A stretch of DNA of 64,000 nt, from assembly GCA_916048095.2 (NCBI GenBank), contig OU696591.1:1100001-1164000 (forward strand), written 5' to 3'. Positions 1-11,735 of this stretch are shown here, piece after piece (the first letter of the stretch is position 1; each line of letters begins with the position of its first letter). A model generated the notes under the pieces. That model worked only from the letters and a program-made list of their open reading frames with translations. It did no database searches and was not told the origin of the DNA. Source of the stretch: Sacculina carcini (Eukaryota > Arthropoda > Thecostraca > Sacculinidae). The position numbers and the translations under genes were made by a program.

Positions 1-248
1 TCCTCAGGTTGTCTGGCTGAGCAACCTCGAGCTCCTGAGGAAAGACACGGCACCGACCGGGTTGTTCCACAGGTCCCTGACTGAATTGATTTTGTGTTGG
101 CGTCTGAGTTGTGTGTGTTTGTTGTTGTTATTGGCGTGATTGTCGTTTTAAGCGCGTACCAGCCAGTTTAGGCTATATGTCGTGCCCCACTGTGCTCCCA
201 TCTACAGTGGTGACTCCCGGTAGACTCAAGCAGAATTGTTAATGAACG

Positions 249-320
249 AACCTGGGCCAGGATTCGAACCGCGAACCTCTGACATACGAGAGTCCAGCGC
301 CTAACCACTGACTCGGGAGC
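249..320 (-). repeat. tRNA-derived SINE head or tRNA pseudogene
   Basis: Read on the minus strand this stretch has a D-arm/A-box-like AGTCAGTGGTTAGG and a perfect B-box GGTTCGAATCC (complement of 260-270), in tRNA order and spacing. The 5' GCTCCCG does not pair with the 3' side, so it is not a functional tRNA gene and is probably the head of a SINE. Bases 1-248 show no gene I can support. A short open stretch there does not match the HDAC sequence that should precede the first visible HDAC exon. Confidence 0.6.
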
Positions 321-1317
321 TTATTTTTCTGTATTGTATGTGTGTATGTTATGTGTGTGTGTTATGTATGTGTATATGTGTGTGTGTGTGTATGTGTGTG
401 TGTATATGTGTGTGTATATGTGTGTGTATATGTGTGTGTATATGTGTGTGTTATGGGTGTGTGTGTGTGTGTGTGTGTTATATGTGTGTGTTATGTGCGT
501 GTTATGTGTGTGAATTTGTGTGTGTTATGTGTGTGTAAATATGTGTGTATATGTCTTTGTTATGTGTTTGTATATGTGTGTGTTATGTGTGTGTTATGTG
601 TGTGAATATGGGTGTGTTATGTGTATATGTGTGTGGCATGTGTGTTATGTGTGTGTGTGTGTGTGTTATATGTGTGAATATGTGTGTATATATGTGTCTG
701 AATATGGGTGTGTATATGTGTTTTAGGTGTGTGTATATGTGTGTGTTACATATGTGTATATGTGTGTGTTATATATGTGTTATGTGTGTGTGAATATGTG
801 ATATGTGTGTGTTATATATGTGTATATGTGTGTGTATATGTGTTATGTGTGTGTTATATATGTGTATATGTGTGTGTTATATGTGTATGTGTGTGTGAAT
901 ATGTGTGTGTATATGTGTATATATATGTGTGTGTATATGTGTGTTTTAGGTGTGTGTATATGTGTGTGTGTTACATATGTGTATATGTGTGTGTTATATA
1001 TGTGTTATGTGTGTGTGAATATGTGTGTTATATGTGTGTTGTGTGTGTGTGTGTATATGGGTGTTTTATGTGTGTTATGTGTTGTGTAAATATGTTTGTG
1101 TATGTGTATGTATATGTGTGTGTATATGTGTTATATGTGTGATGTGTGTGTGTATATATGTGTCTGAATATGTGTGTATATATGTGTGTTATGTGTGTGT
1201 GTATGTGTCTGAATATGTGTGTATATATGTGTATATTTGTGTGTGTTACATATGTGTATATGTGTGTGTTATATGTGTGTATGTGTGTGTATATGTGTGT
1301 TATGTGTGTGTTATCAG
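321..1317. repeat. TG/TATGTGTG microsatellite in HDAC intron
   Basis: About 1 kb of (TG)n interrupted by TATG, TTATG and GAATATG variants runs up to the acceptor of the first visible HDAC exon. Cysteine/valine-rich reading frames through it are translations of the repeat and not genes. Confidence 0.95.
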
Positions 1318-3304
1318 GACATAGGCGCCGGTCGAGGCAAATATTACGCTGTCAATTTCCCGCTGCGTGACGGCATTGATGACGACGCCTACGAGCAGAT
1401 ATTCGTGCCAATCATGAGCAAGGTGATGGAGACGTACCAGCCGTCGGCCATTGTACTGCAGTGCGGCGCCGACTCGCTGTCCGGCGACAGACTCGGCTGC
1501 TTCAACCTCACACTGAAAGGTGCGCGTGCCAACCGGCTAGTGTTTGTGTGCGTTCTTGTGTCTGTTTGTGTGTGTTTGTTTGTTTGTGTCTGTTTGTTTG
1601 TGTTTGTTTGTTTGTGTCTGTTTGTTTGTGTTTGTTTGTGTTTGTTTAAACCTCACACTGAAAGGTGTGTGTATCAATGCCAGCGAACTAGTTTGTCAGT
1701 GTGTGTGTGTTAATTTGCGTGTGTGTTCATGTGTGTGTGTCATGTGAGTGTGTGTGTGTGTGTGTTTTTGTGTTTGTGTGTGTTGGTGTGTGTTCATGTG
1801 TTAATGTGAGTGAGTGTGTGTGTTCATGTGTGTGTCAGGTCACGCTCGTTGTGTTGAGTTTATAAAGCGCTACAACCTTCCTCTGTTGTTGCTTGGCGGC
1901 GGCGGCTACACAATTCGTAACGTGGCTCGTTGCTGGACATACGAGACAGCCGTGGCGCTAGACACAGACGTGGCCAACGAACTGCCCTACAACGACTACT
2001 TCGAGTATTTCGGGCCCGACTTCAAACTGCACGTCAACCCTTCCAACATGACCAACCAGAACACCACCGAGTATCTGGACAAGATCAAGACGCGGCTCTT
2101 TGAGAATCTGCGCATGTTACCGCATGCGCCCGGCGTACAGGTCGGCTCTCACTCCCGTCACTCTCTCCCCCTCCTCCCCCTCTGTCTGTCCATTATTATC
2201 ATTTGTTTTTAGTACGGTAATTGTTAATTTATGAATAAGATTGCTGTTGATATGTGCTGCACAATGCAAGTATATGTGGTGCAGTGTGGTTTGTATGATG
2301 TGTGTGTGTGTGTGTATGACTGTCTATTTAATTCAGTGGTTCTCAACTGTTTTCAGCGTTGGCTCCATTTTCAGATGAGCAGCCAGTTCTGGCACGTCCC
2401 TGGCTCTTAATAGCCGCATAAAAAGATAAAAATACGAGCGACGTAATAACAAAACTTCTATTCAATATTGTTTCATACAGCTTAAAGCTCCTTTAAGTTT
2501 GCTTCAAGTGTTTTTTTCCGGGGAAAGTAGAATGCTTGGGTAAAACATGTATTTTCTTGCATTTCTCATATGAACCGTCCTTGGGAACCAATCTCACGCG
2601 CCCGGTCCACTGTATGTATGTGTATGTATGTCGGTGTGTCGTGGTGACAGGTGCAAGCGATTCCCGAGGCTGCCGTGCCCGACGACAGCGAGGACGTAGA
2701 TGAGGACAAGACTCATCCTGCCGACGAACGTGTCAGTATCCGCGCCTCTGACAAGCGCGTGCAGGGAGACAACGAGTTCTCGGACAGCGAGGATGAACAT
2801 CACGAAACGTGAGTGCATTTCTGGAAGACGTGGTTGTAATAGTGGCAATATAATAATGAATATTTTCGAAATCCACGTGTAAAACTGCCAGAGAATAATC
2901 GAATTCATATTTAATTGAATATTAGAACTCGTGTAAAAGACCCTCCGCGCACACTTGACAAAAACGTAATTTTATATCTCCGGAAAAGGTTTTTGAAATA
3001 ATCGCATTTTATAACTTTCGAAATCTACGCAAAAAGTGCATCTACCGCAATTTCACACTAACATTAATTCAAAAACCTAATTCCCACTTTAGTGTATAGA
3101 AAAAGGTCGAAAGATTAACGGCCTCAAGTGACAGCTGCTACACGGGAAGAAGTCGAAGCTTATGAACACACACAGGTGTGTCCCGTGCAGCTCGCTGCCA
3201 CCACAGAACCATCCCTATTTTTCCAACCTTCCCTCGAAGTGTCGTTCAAAAAAGAACCAGTTAGCGTATGAATACTTATCTCACAAATACAGTATTCACT
3301 CTGC

Positions 3305-3336
<32 letters not shown>

Positions 3337-3722
3337 TAATGTGTGTCAAATGTCTTAATGTAATGTAATGTGAGTGCACCATCGCTTTGTAGACGTACGT
3401 GTAGGGCACTATATAAATATATCAATGTTGTGTGTCTGTGTGTTTGTGCGTGTATGTGTGTAGGTCTGGCAAGAAGAAGTTGCGCATAGAGGTGGACAAC
3501 AGTAAAACATCCCCTGCCGATAAATCAGCCACGACCGCCTCCACAGCAGCTGCCAGAACGGCGGGAGAGACCCCCGCCAGCGCCCCTGCCTCGGTGGACA
3601 AGGTGGCAGACTGTGATCTGGAGAACACACCGTCGGTGGACGGGACTCCTGCTGCTGTTGTTGAAGATGCGACCACTGCCCCGACGTCTGGGACCACCAC
3701 CGGTCCTGTCCCGTCTTCTTAA
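1318..3722 (+). CDS. HDAC1: Class I histone deacetylase (HDAC1/2), 3' portion, four exons
   Basis: The encoded protein is the C-terminal two thirds of a class I histone deacetylase, a zinc-dependent enzyme that removes acetyl groups from histone lysines in nuclear Sin3, NuRD and CoREST complexes. Exons are 1318-1519, 1839-2140, 2651-2808 and 3464-3722; all junctions are GT-AG and the joined frame is 307 codons including the TAA stop. Visible family hallmarks are [35 protein letters not shown] and [19 protein letters not shown], with the active-site glycine loop and catalytic-rim residues. The tail after PHAPGVQ is acidic, with FSDSEDE resembling the CK2-phosphorylated tail of HDAC1/2, then a Lys- and Thr/Ala-rich end. 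The 5' exons lie outside the window. HDAC1 and HDAC2 split in vertebrates, so this is the single invertebrate-type ancestor-like gene. Introns are dominated by TG repeats. Confidence 0.95.
1540..1836. repeat. TTTG/TG simple repeats in HDAC intron
   Basis: TTTG-rich then TG-rich repeats fill the intron between two HDAC exons. A short copy of the preceding exon end (CCTCACACTGAAAGGTG) recurs at about 1650-1667, so a small piece of exon-donor sequence has been duplicated into the intron. Confidence 0.85.
2334..2611 (+). mobile_element. Possible degraded hAT fragment
   Basis: CAGTGGTTCTCAACTG at 2334 looks like the terminal inverted repeat of Charlie-type hAT transposons. The downstream end is unclear: CCACTG near 2606 shares only the outer bases and no target-site duplication is visible. 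It lies in an HDAC intron. Confidence 0.35.
3121..3210 (-). repeat. SINE family V, 3' fragment
   Basis: This is a minus-strand copy of the 3' part of the SINE present at 4503-4806, 11298-11490 and 63351-63670. Shared blocks include the complements of CAGCTGTCACTTGAGGC and GTGTGTTCATAAGCTTCG. It is inserted in the last HDAC intron and truncated at its 5' end. Confidence 0.8.
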
Positions 3723-3887
3723 TATCACATCAGTCGTGTGTTCGCCTGCTTTCACTTCATCTCAACGCGGGCGTGTGCGTATGTTTGTATGTTCGTGTGG
3801 AGGTGTGTGTGTGTGAGTATGAAGGTGTGTTTGTATGTTCGTGTGTGTGTGTGTGTGTGAGTATGAAGGTGTGTGTGTTTGTATTTC

Positions 3888-3918
<31 letters not shown>

Positions 3919-3993
3919 TTGTATGTTCGTGTGGAGGTGTGTTTGTATGTCCGTGTGTGTGTGTGAGTATGAAGGTGTGTGCGTTTGTATTTC

Positions 3994-4026
<33 letters not shown>

Positions 4027-4502
4027 TTGTATCTGTGTATGTGTGTGCGCATTTCTGCATGTGTGTTTGTGTGTGTGCGGTTTAGCGGTAGTTTTAATTG
4101 TGAGTTAGTGTGCGTCAGTTGCTTGAGTTTGGCGCAGTCGCGAGGTCATGTGACTGTGGCCACATTTGAGAGTACGGTGTTTGAGTATGTGAGTGGGTGA
4201 TTCCTGGTCGAGATTTTCACTGTTCATCCTAGCAACATTTCTTCTGACCTTCAATTGGCTGGTGATCTGGTGATTCATCGTGTGAGGCGCTTGCGTCTAT
4301 GCAAACATATTTCCGTAATAAACCTCATCTTTTTTCTCAATGTCAGTTTCGCGCAGTATGGTTGGGTTTAAGAGAAGTAATATGTGCGTGTGTATTAATA
4401 TGTATTAGAGGCATTGAAAGAGTGGCAAAGTAACCTGCTGAAAAGCTACCATTTTCCCGTCTGATAATTGTAATCGAGACACTTACGCGTTGTGGACGAT
4501 TT
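3723..4502 (+). other. HDAC 3' UTR and downstream TG-rich DNA
   Basis: After the HDAC stop, about 350 bp of TG repeats with imperfect GAGTATGAAGGTGTGTG units occupy 3772-4080. An AATAAA at 4317-4322 is a plausible HDAC poly(A) signal. No further coding sequence is visible. Confidence 0.55.
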
Positions 4503-4806
4503 TGGACTGTGTGGTGTAGTGGTAGCACAAGAGGTGGTTCTAAACCCGGTGGAGGAGAATTTTATTGGGCGAATTCTATAGTCCAACAGCCCCTGTCCAC
4601 CCAGCAGTAAATGATGGTACCAGATATCAGTCATGTGTTGTGTCATGCATTCTGGGGAGATGGCCCTCTCTAATACGTCTTCCGTCCTTGTGGCGTCATA
4701 GCGTGGAGAGGGTCGGTTTTGAGGTGGCAGCGAGCTGCACGGGACACACCTATGTGTGTTCATAAGCTTCGGCTTCTTCTCGTGTAGCAGCTGTCACTTG
4801 AGGCCC
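4503..4806 (+). repeat. SINE family V, near full-length copy
   Basis: This copy has a degenerate tRNA-like head (GTGGTGTAGTGGTAGCAC) and the family body containing CCTGTCCACCCAGCAGTAAA, GTCATGCATTCTGGGGAG and GGCGTCATAGCGTGGAGAGG. Its 3' end carries CAGCTGTCACTTGAGGC. It lies between HDAC and the hnRNP U-like gene. Bases 4807-5087 hold nothing I recognise. Confidence 0.85.
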
Positions 4807-5087
4807 TTAACCTTTAACGTTATAACCACCAGGTTTTGGTACAGAGCACTTTTCGACCTTATGATCATGTGTCGTTTATGAGGCCAACCGCTACAAACGA
4901 ACCTTGTATTCTAACGATGCCAAATGTACAATGAATGTGGACGCATTGTTTAATGCGGACAAATATGATGCTTAACGCAGCACTACGCGGTCACAATGAT
5001 AACAAAAACTGCAGACAAAGGGAAGCATGACAAATTGTTCCGTAAAATACTACGGTGTCAAGTCTTCAATGAGGGCGGGCGAACCAA

Positions 5088-5150
5088 ACACGTACACAAA
5101 CACGTACACAAACACGTACACAAACACGTACACAAACACACATAAACCAG
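5088..5150. repeat. CACGTACACAAA minisatellite
   Basis: About five tandem copies of a 12-bp unit (CACGTACACAAA) are followed by CA-rich DNA, just downstream of the hnRNP U-like gene's 3' end. Confidence 0.9.
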
Positions 5151-5278
5151 CCAACTTACACACTAAAAAAGTAAGACAAACAGCACAACATGCCGTATGC
5201 TGTTAGGTTTGGCCCAAAAAGTGTCCTCATGAAAACATACACACATACGGACACACACACGCACGAGCATATGCGCAC

Positions 5279-8065
5279 TCAACGTCTGTTATATGCGCCC
5301 GACGACGGTCCATAGCTGCTGCGACCATACGCGCCACTGCCGCGGCCGTAATTACCGCCGTAGCCTGATGGTTGTCTTTGATGCTGATGTGGTTGTGTGT
5401 GGCTATATGACTGGCCGTAACCGCCGCCGTACGATTGCTGATAACCGTAGCCGGGCGCCTGTTGACCTGCGTAACCGCTGGCCCACACGGAGCCCGGCCC
5501 CAGCCCCGCACTCCACACAGACCTGGCCTGTGGATGGTAGGACGACGCCCATGGCTGGGGACGAGCCTGTTGCGCGCCGCCAGAATAGTTTCTACTGCCA
5601 TTGTACTGCGCCTGTCCGCCGGCCGAACTCCACCATCCTCCCCCTGCACCGCTGCGTCGATCAGCTCCGCCCTGCTGCCAACCACCGCGGGAGTATCCCC
5701 CGCCACGAGAATCGCGGTGGAACTGGCGCTGATTGAACGGTCCGCCGCCGCGTCCGGCACCTCGTTGGCTCGCGTTGTTGTTGGTCTTTTTGCGTCGCTC
5801 CCAGGGCGGCATCACACCCGCCTGCTTGGCCTCCAGAGCGTACTTGTCGATCACTTGCTGCGCCTCCAGGCCGGCCAGCTCAGCAAACTCCACGTCGTCC
5901 AGGTACTCGCCCACCTTGGGCAGTTGGAAGGCGGCCTTCATCTCTAACAACGCCGACGTCGGCACGGCCTTGTTCTCGTCGCGAATGCTCTGTGCAACGC
6001 GTCGCTCGTACTCCTCGTGCGACGGCACCAGCACCATACAGCGCCGTTTGAAGGCGGTAAAATGGCGCATCTTGCGCCGTTGTGCCGACTGGTAGACGTT
6101 GGTCTGATCGATGATGTAATTGCGTCGCCGCTTGTGTGCCATTTCGAGCAGGATGTTGAGACAGCGCGTACAACTGGAGATCAACTGCTCCCAGCGACCG
6201 TGGTAGTTTTTCTTGCGCGGCAGCCCCATCACCTTCATGCGGTCGATCAACGAGTTGGTGCCGAGCACGTTGTAGCGCTGGCTGGCGTGCTGTTTGGTGA
6301 ACTGGTCGACCCAGGTGGTCTTGCCGGAGCCTGGCAGACCGACCATCATGATTATCGTGCACTCGGCCTTGGTGGACGGTCCGCGCGCGCCCCGACTTCT
6401 CTCGGCAAGCGCAACTGACTCACAAAAAACGTAGCCGTCGGACAGCTCGGTGGGATTGTCGAACCACGCGTTCTCCGCCTGGCCCATGTTGACGCTGAAC
6501 TCGCAGTTCTTGGACAGCACGTGTGGGAACAGCGCCGCCGGCCGGCCTTCTTCACTGTCCAGCTCACTGCGCGCTATCGTGCACGCCTCGCCCTGGAAGC
6601 GGCCGTTGACGGTGAAGTAGAGCCGCACCGGGTCGGCCGACAGATCGGCATACGCGCCCACCACGTCGTCGGCGCCGAACTGACAGCCGTAGTCGCTGAA
6701 CTTGAGGTTGCGCGAGAACTTGGCCGTGCCGCCGTAGCCGAACGAGCGCGGCTCCTCTCCCAGCTGCAGCGAACTGTCGTCCGTCGACCAGCCGACGCGT
6801 ACCACGTGCGGATTCGGCTCCTGCTGCAGGTGCTTGACGTCGTTGTGCGCCGTCACTTTGACCTCGAAGCGCACCTTGAGTCCTGCAGTGGCCGCGAAGC
6901 CGTAGGTGGCTCGCGCGCCCGACCACATATAGCCGAACCCCTCCTGCGAGAGCGGACGGGCAGTCAGTCGCGTGTCGGCGTCGATCACCAGACTCAGGTC
7001 CGAGTTGTACCAGTCGAGCACCACACGAGACTCGTCGAATTCCGGCTCGTAAGTCTCGTCGACGACAATGTTCGGTTTCTTGGCGTCCCTGGCGTCAGGC
7101 GACAGACTTCTCTTCAAGCCGTGGTCGCTTGGGCTTTTGGTCGCATCAACGACAGACGTCTCCTCCTTAATGTCCATCGGCGTCTCCTTGGCGACGGTGT
7201 CTTTCTCGTCCTGAACATCGTTGGTCTGATCTTCCTGTTGTTGAGACACGTCGTTGGCAGGATGAGGATCATCACCAGATTCTGTCTTCACAGATACCGA
7301 AGACGACGGCACAGCGGCGGCAGCACAATCTGAATTGTCGACGTTTTCTGACTTGACAGCAGCTGCTGCACCAGAAACATCTTGCTGCTCATGCGGAGTA
7401 GTCGGCTGAGCGGTGACACTCGCATCACAATCAGGAGCGGGTGCCTTGCAGTCTGTTGAACTCTGGATGTCGGCTTTATCTTCTTCCGTGTTACTCTCCA
7501 CGCACTCTGTCTTGGGGGAATTTTGTTCGGCTGGCAAATCACTGTCTCCCACATCCGAGTTAACAGCTTCTGTGGGCTGCGACGCGGTAACATCCGAATC
7601 GGATGCCCACGGTATCGACTCAATAGCTTCATTCTCAATAGATTTCGTTTCATAGCCTGGAGAAGCGTTGGTATCAGACGCTGATGTATTTAGATCGAGC
7701 ACAGTATATGTGCCGGCTTCCTGTGGCACACCAGTATGGCTGCCTTCGGCGATATTATCCCCAGCGTGAAGTACATCGTTTCCACCTGAGTCACCCTCAA
7801 CGGCAACATTATCAGTCTCATTGATACTCTGATCAATTTCATTTCCACTCTGTTCGACCGACTCGTTCAAGCTATCGCTGGCGAAATCGCCGGAACAGTC
7901 CAGCGCAGCCCCGCTGTCTTCAGCGTCGAAATCATCCCGCTCAGCAGCCAGGGCGGATCTCAGCCGTTTGACTAACACCGCTTTCAGGCCCCTTGAGTCT
8001 AGATTACGAGCAATCAATTCCTCTTTGAGTTCCGCAACCTTCAATTTTGTTGGATCCATTGACAT
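5279..8065 (-). CDS. HNRNPU: hnRNP U-like RNA-binding protein, single exon
   Basis: The 928-residue protein has the full hnRNP U architecture. An N-terminal SAP motif (about residues 8-40, LKVAELKEELIARNLDSRG) binds scaffold-attachment DNA. A long acidic Ser/Asp/Glu-rich segment runs to about residue 330. A SPRY domain (about 347-545) is followed by a P-loop nucleotide-kinase-like domain with GLPGSGKT near residue 575 and the family block DQTNVYQSAQRRKM. From about residue 758 the tail is RGG- and GY-rich, typical of RNA-binding low-complexity tails. Members of the family bind pre-mRNA and nuclear scaffold and regulate splicing and chromatin structure. The start ATG at 8063-8065 directly precedes the SAP motif. 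It is uninterrupted by introns, unlike its multi-exon neighbours. HNRNPUL1/2 orthology is equally possible. Confidence 0.92.
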   Translation of the reverse strand: MSMDPTKLKVAELKEELIARNLDSRGLKAVLVKRLRSALAAERDDFDAEDSGAALDCSGDFASDSLNESVEQSGNEIDQSINETDNVAVEGDSGGNDVLHAGDNIAEGSHTGVPQEAGTYTVLDLNTSASDTNASPGYETKSIENEAIESIPWASDSDVTASQPTEAVNSDVGDSDLPAEQNSPKTECVESNTEEDKADIQSSTDCKAPAPDCDASVTAQPTTPHEQQDVSGAAAAVKSENVDNSDCAAAAVPSSSVSVKTESGDDPHPANDVSQQQEDQTNDVQDEKDTVAKETPMDIKEETSVVDATKSPSDHGLKRSLSPDARDAKKPNIVVDETYEPEFDESRVVLDWYNSDLSLVIDADTRLTARPLSQEGFGYMWSGARATYGFAATAGLKVRFEVKVTAHNDVKHLQQEPNPHVVRVGWSTDDSSLQLGEEPRSFGYGGTAKFSRNLKFSDYGCQFGADDVVGAYADLSADPVRLYFTVNGRFQGEACTIARSELDSEEGRPAALFPHVLSKNCEFSVNMGQAENAWFDNPTELSDGYVFCESVALAERSRGARGPSTKAECTIIMMVGLPGSGKTTWVDQFTKQHASQRYNVLGTNSLIDRMKVMGLPRKKNYHGRWEQLISSCTRCLNILLEMAHKRRRNYIIDQTNVYQSAQRRKMRHFTAFKRRCMVLVPSHEEYERRVAQSIRDENKAVPTSALLEMKAAFQLPKVGEYLDDVEFAELAGLEAQQVIDKYALEAKQAGVMPPWERRKKTNNNASQRGAGRGGGPFNQRQFHRDSRGGGYSRGGWQQGGADRRSGAGGGWWSSAGGQAQYNGSRNYSGGAQQARPQPWASSYHPQARSVWSAGLGPGSVWASGYAGQQAPGYGYQQSYGGGYGQSYSHTQPHQHQRQPSGYGGNYGRGSGAYGRSSYGPSSGAYNRR

Positions 8066-9919
8066 TTCAAACCTTTAAATAAACAATGAATACTACTAAC
8101 AAAAAGGATGACGTACCGACGCTACAAATGGCGCATCAATAGACTCATTTTGCCGCACTCGCAGAACTCCAAAATTAATAGATTTCTTCGAGCATCTCAT
8201 TTTTTGTTCTCATCATCAGATCATTACCCTTTTATGGTGATTTATCGAACTAGTTGATAGTCAATAGGGACCAGTTTTAGTCTTTGAAACCACGAATATA
8301 TCCTAGCATGATTACAGTAAATTAACCTTCATATGTACCAATATGAATATAACTGGGTGGTAAATAGAACCATTTGCATTATTTTATTTATCCATGATTT
8401 CCACACTAGTGACACAGGATGAGAGTAACTTTTCCGCCTCCCTAGAATTCTGTAGAGTACCGCTAACTATCTCCAATACATGAATGTGCTTGTCCACCTC
8501 TAATGTAATACCACAATGTTCATTGTTTGTGATGTTTGTTAGGTAGTTTCCGTTGCTCATTGTTCTATATTCTCAAGGTGGTCAAATTAATTTTTGAGCA
8601 TCGTTTTCTGTATGATGCTTCTGTCTTGCGTTTATGGTGTTGCTGTGACAGCTCGGATGCGTACATGTTGCTTTTTTGGCAACGATAAACTAAAAATTTA
8701 TTGCTGAACTGTTTTTTTGAGTGCCTCAGGTATTCAGGTGGTTCTTTTAGCCTAATAGTGTAGGTATCTTCACTTTATATATCCTGCGTTGGCTCTGTGC
8801 TGCTGTTGTGGACAAGACCACGTTTGCAGACTGATATAGCGACTGCGGTGGTTGTCATATGTGTGTGTGTCTGTGTGTCTGAGTGTTGACCGCCGATACA
8901 GCTCGCGCGCGGCTGTTCCTCCGCCCGAGCGGGTGTTGAGGCGTGCCCTCGCCTGTGTCCAAACCTAACCTAACATCAATTCGCACCAGCCGACATCTAC
9001 TGTTCTGTCCTCTCTCCTTTCTATCTCTGCTGCTCTTTATTTCTCTGCTGTATCTATTCTTATGTATCATCATCATCATGTATCATCTATTCTTCTGTAT
9101 CATCTCTCTGTTGTGTGTTTCTCTGTCTTTCTCTCCCATTATCCCCACATCACATCAAATCGCATCACACAATCAATCGTCATCACATGTGTTGTGCTGA
9201 TGTGTTTCTACGACAACACTCACGGCAACACTCGTGACGCTCTGACGCGCACATGCACACCGTGCCTGTCTGTCTGTCTGTCTGTATGTGGCGCGCAGGA
9301 GAAATCAGCACGATCCGCGCGAGATAGTTGGTTGTTCTCGGCTGCTTTGGCGCTCATTGCGAGCTCATTGTACGCCATGCTTGAGGACAGTTTCAATCAC
9401 TTGCGTTGCGGATACATTATAAATATGGGTATAGATTTCGTCAGTGTACATTTGATAGTGTACGCCATTACGCGTGTTGGCTTGCATGCTAAAAGCATGT
9501 GTAATTCCATCAAAATGTATGTCTGCCTTTCTGTATGTGTCTGTATCTGCTTGTGTGTATGTGTGTGTGTTAGTGATATCAGTGTATATATATACCAGTT
9601 GTGTGTGTGTGTGTGTCAGTGTGAAACATGAACAACCAAAACTTAGACAAGATATATTAAAAGACGTGTGAGACATCGCTGTCCCACACGCGCCTACAAG
9701 AGCACACCACATCGCATATTACATCTCAACACTACACCCGATCACAGCCACGTGATGCCCAGAACGCACCCTGCAAACGTTGCACTTTGTAAACACACAC
9801 ACACACACTCTCGCACACAAACATACACAATGCACAAATAATTAAACCAGCAAATACAGGAAGCAGAAGCCCACACATACACACAACGAACACTTCTACT
9901 ACACCACAACTACACAGCG
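8066..9919. other. Intergenic region between the divergent hnRNP U-like and TMEM164 genes
   Basis: The two flanking genes are transcribed away from each other, so both promoters should lie here. The sequence is mostly unique and AT-rich to about 8850, then mixed simple repeats (TCTCTC and CATCAT near 9000-9130, TCTG near 9265, TG near 9540). I see no convincing coding exon; 5' UTR exons of either gene could be present but cannot be called. Confidence 0.5.
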
Positions 9920-9931
9920 TTATCAGTGTGC

Positions 9932-9963
<32 letters not shown>

Positions 9964-10599
9964 CTGCTTTTATGCCTGCTGTGTTGTATTTTGTGTTGTA
10001 TCCTGTGCTCTATGTCTGCTGTGCTATCTTATTCAATATGTCTGTGCGTGTGTATTCTTGCCTTTTTGAGTATGTAAACGTGAGTGTGTCTGTGTTTGTG
10101 CGTATATGTACTTGTTTGTTTTGTGTGTGTGTGTGTATGTAGGTGATTGTGTATGTTAGTGATTGTGTATGTTAGTGATTGTGTATGTGTATGACTCTTG
10201 TGCTTGAGTGTGTGTGTGTGTGTGTGTGTGAGCGCTTTTGAGACCCTCGGGTGAAAAGCGCGATATAAATGTCTTAATGTAATGTAATGTAATGTGTGTG
10301 TGTGTGTCAGTGTTATCAGTGTATTTGTGTGTCAGTGTTATCAGTGTTTGTGTTAGTGTTATCAGTGTTTGTGTCAGTGTTATCAGTGTGTTTGTGTGTG
10401 TGTTGGCAGTGTTTGTGTGTGTGTGTGTGTGTGTTGGCAGTGTTTGTGTGTGTGTTTGTGTGTGTCAATCTTATCAGTGTTTGTGTGTGTGTGTGTTATC
10501 AGTGTTTGTGTGTGTGTTTGTGTGTGTCAATCTTATCAGTGTGTGTGTGTGTGTTTCATCAGTGTGTGTGTGTGTGTTTCATCAGTGTTTGTGTGAGGG
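9920..10599. repeat. TG repeats with GTTATCAGTGTTTGTGTG minisatellite
   Basis: TG-rich simple sequence contains a loosely tandem unit including TTATCAGTGTTTGTGTG between about 10305 and 10590. Each unit carries TATCAG or CATCAG, an acceptor-like TG-TATCAG context, immediately upstream of the first TMEM164 coding exon. Confidence 0.85.
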
Positions 10600-11700
10600 A
10601 TGAACTATTCTCGCGCCGGCCTGGCCGACGTGTTGCTCGGCGGCGTCGATCACAATATGCCGGGCAATGGCGGGCCGTTTTGTCGCGACTTTTTGTCGCC
10701 CACACAGAAGCTGGTTGAGTCGCTTGTCGGCTGCTGTTTGAGTGTGTTGTACACGGTGTGGGGTCTGGCCCGCATCAAATGGCCGTCTCCGACACACGGC
10801 GCCACACAGCCCGCCTCGTCAGTACGCCGTATTAATGTCTAACAAACTGTGCTTCTTAACCTCAGTGGGAATCACTGCGATTTAGCGTTATTTTCACACC
10901 AAACCAATCATGATATATGACTTCGATGTTTACGATCAATGCCAATCAATTTATTTATCATTTATTTAGATTAACTGAATAATGACATGAGATTGGTTTA
11001 TTTTTTATTTTGGTTTATCTTCCTGTTTCATTTTCATTGTTTCATTCTGTTTCACTGTTTCATATGGTCTGACAGGCCGGTGCGCCTCTTAAACACCAAT
11101 TATCATCATCATGAACTCAACAAGCTCCGTTCATGCATTCATCGAACCCCTCGTGGCTGGACAAATATAATGCGATTTTCCCTTCGAAGATTAAAGCGTT
11201 TATTCAACAAGATACTGTATTAGTGTGCTAATTGTATCCTGCACCGTTGGCGCACAATATCGCTGTGCTCAAACAGCAAAAACAACTAAACATGAGGGAG
11301 CAGATATCAGTCATGTGTTGTGTCATGCATTCTGGGTCCTCTCTAATACGTCTTTCGTCCTTGTGGCGTCATAGCGTGGAGAGGGTCGGTTCTGCGGTGA
11401 CAGCGAGCTGCACGGGGCACACCTGTGTGTGTTCATAAGCTTCGGCTTGTCCCCGTGTAGTAGCTGTCACTTGAGGCCTTTAAGCTTTGATTTCACATGC
11501 GTAGGGGACCAAACCGCCGAACCCTTGAAATCCTGGGGTTTGATCGACTCGCTGCTTTCAATTGCCTTCAATTTTTCTGGAAGACGTTTATAACTGATCC
11601 ACTGATCAACTGTCTCACTTCTGGTCGAGTTTTGTTCAATCTATCTCGCCTCTCTGAGTCACTGTCAAATTGTACCATAAACCCCAACTAATTAGCCTAG

Positions 11701-11735
<35 letters not shown>

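Noticed and set aside
1-120. Upstream HDAC exon at the left edge
   Set aside because: The short open stretch does not encode the residues expected before DIGAG, and no suitable donor context is convincing.
338-1713. Cys/Val/Tyr-rich open frames in TG repeats
   Set aside because: Simple-sequence translation. The only real coding part is the HDAC exon at 1318-1519.
5227-7653. Several long frames on both strands over the hnRNP U-like gene
   Set aside because: Shadow frames of a GC-rich coding region; none shows a recognisable domain.
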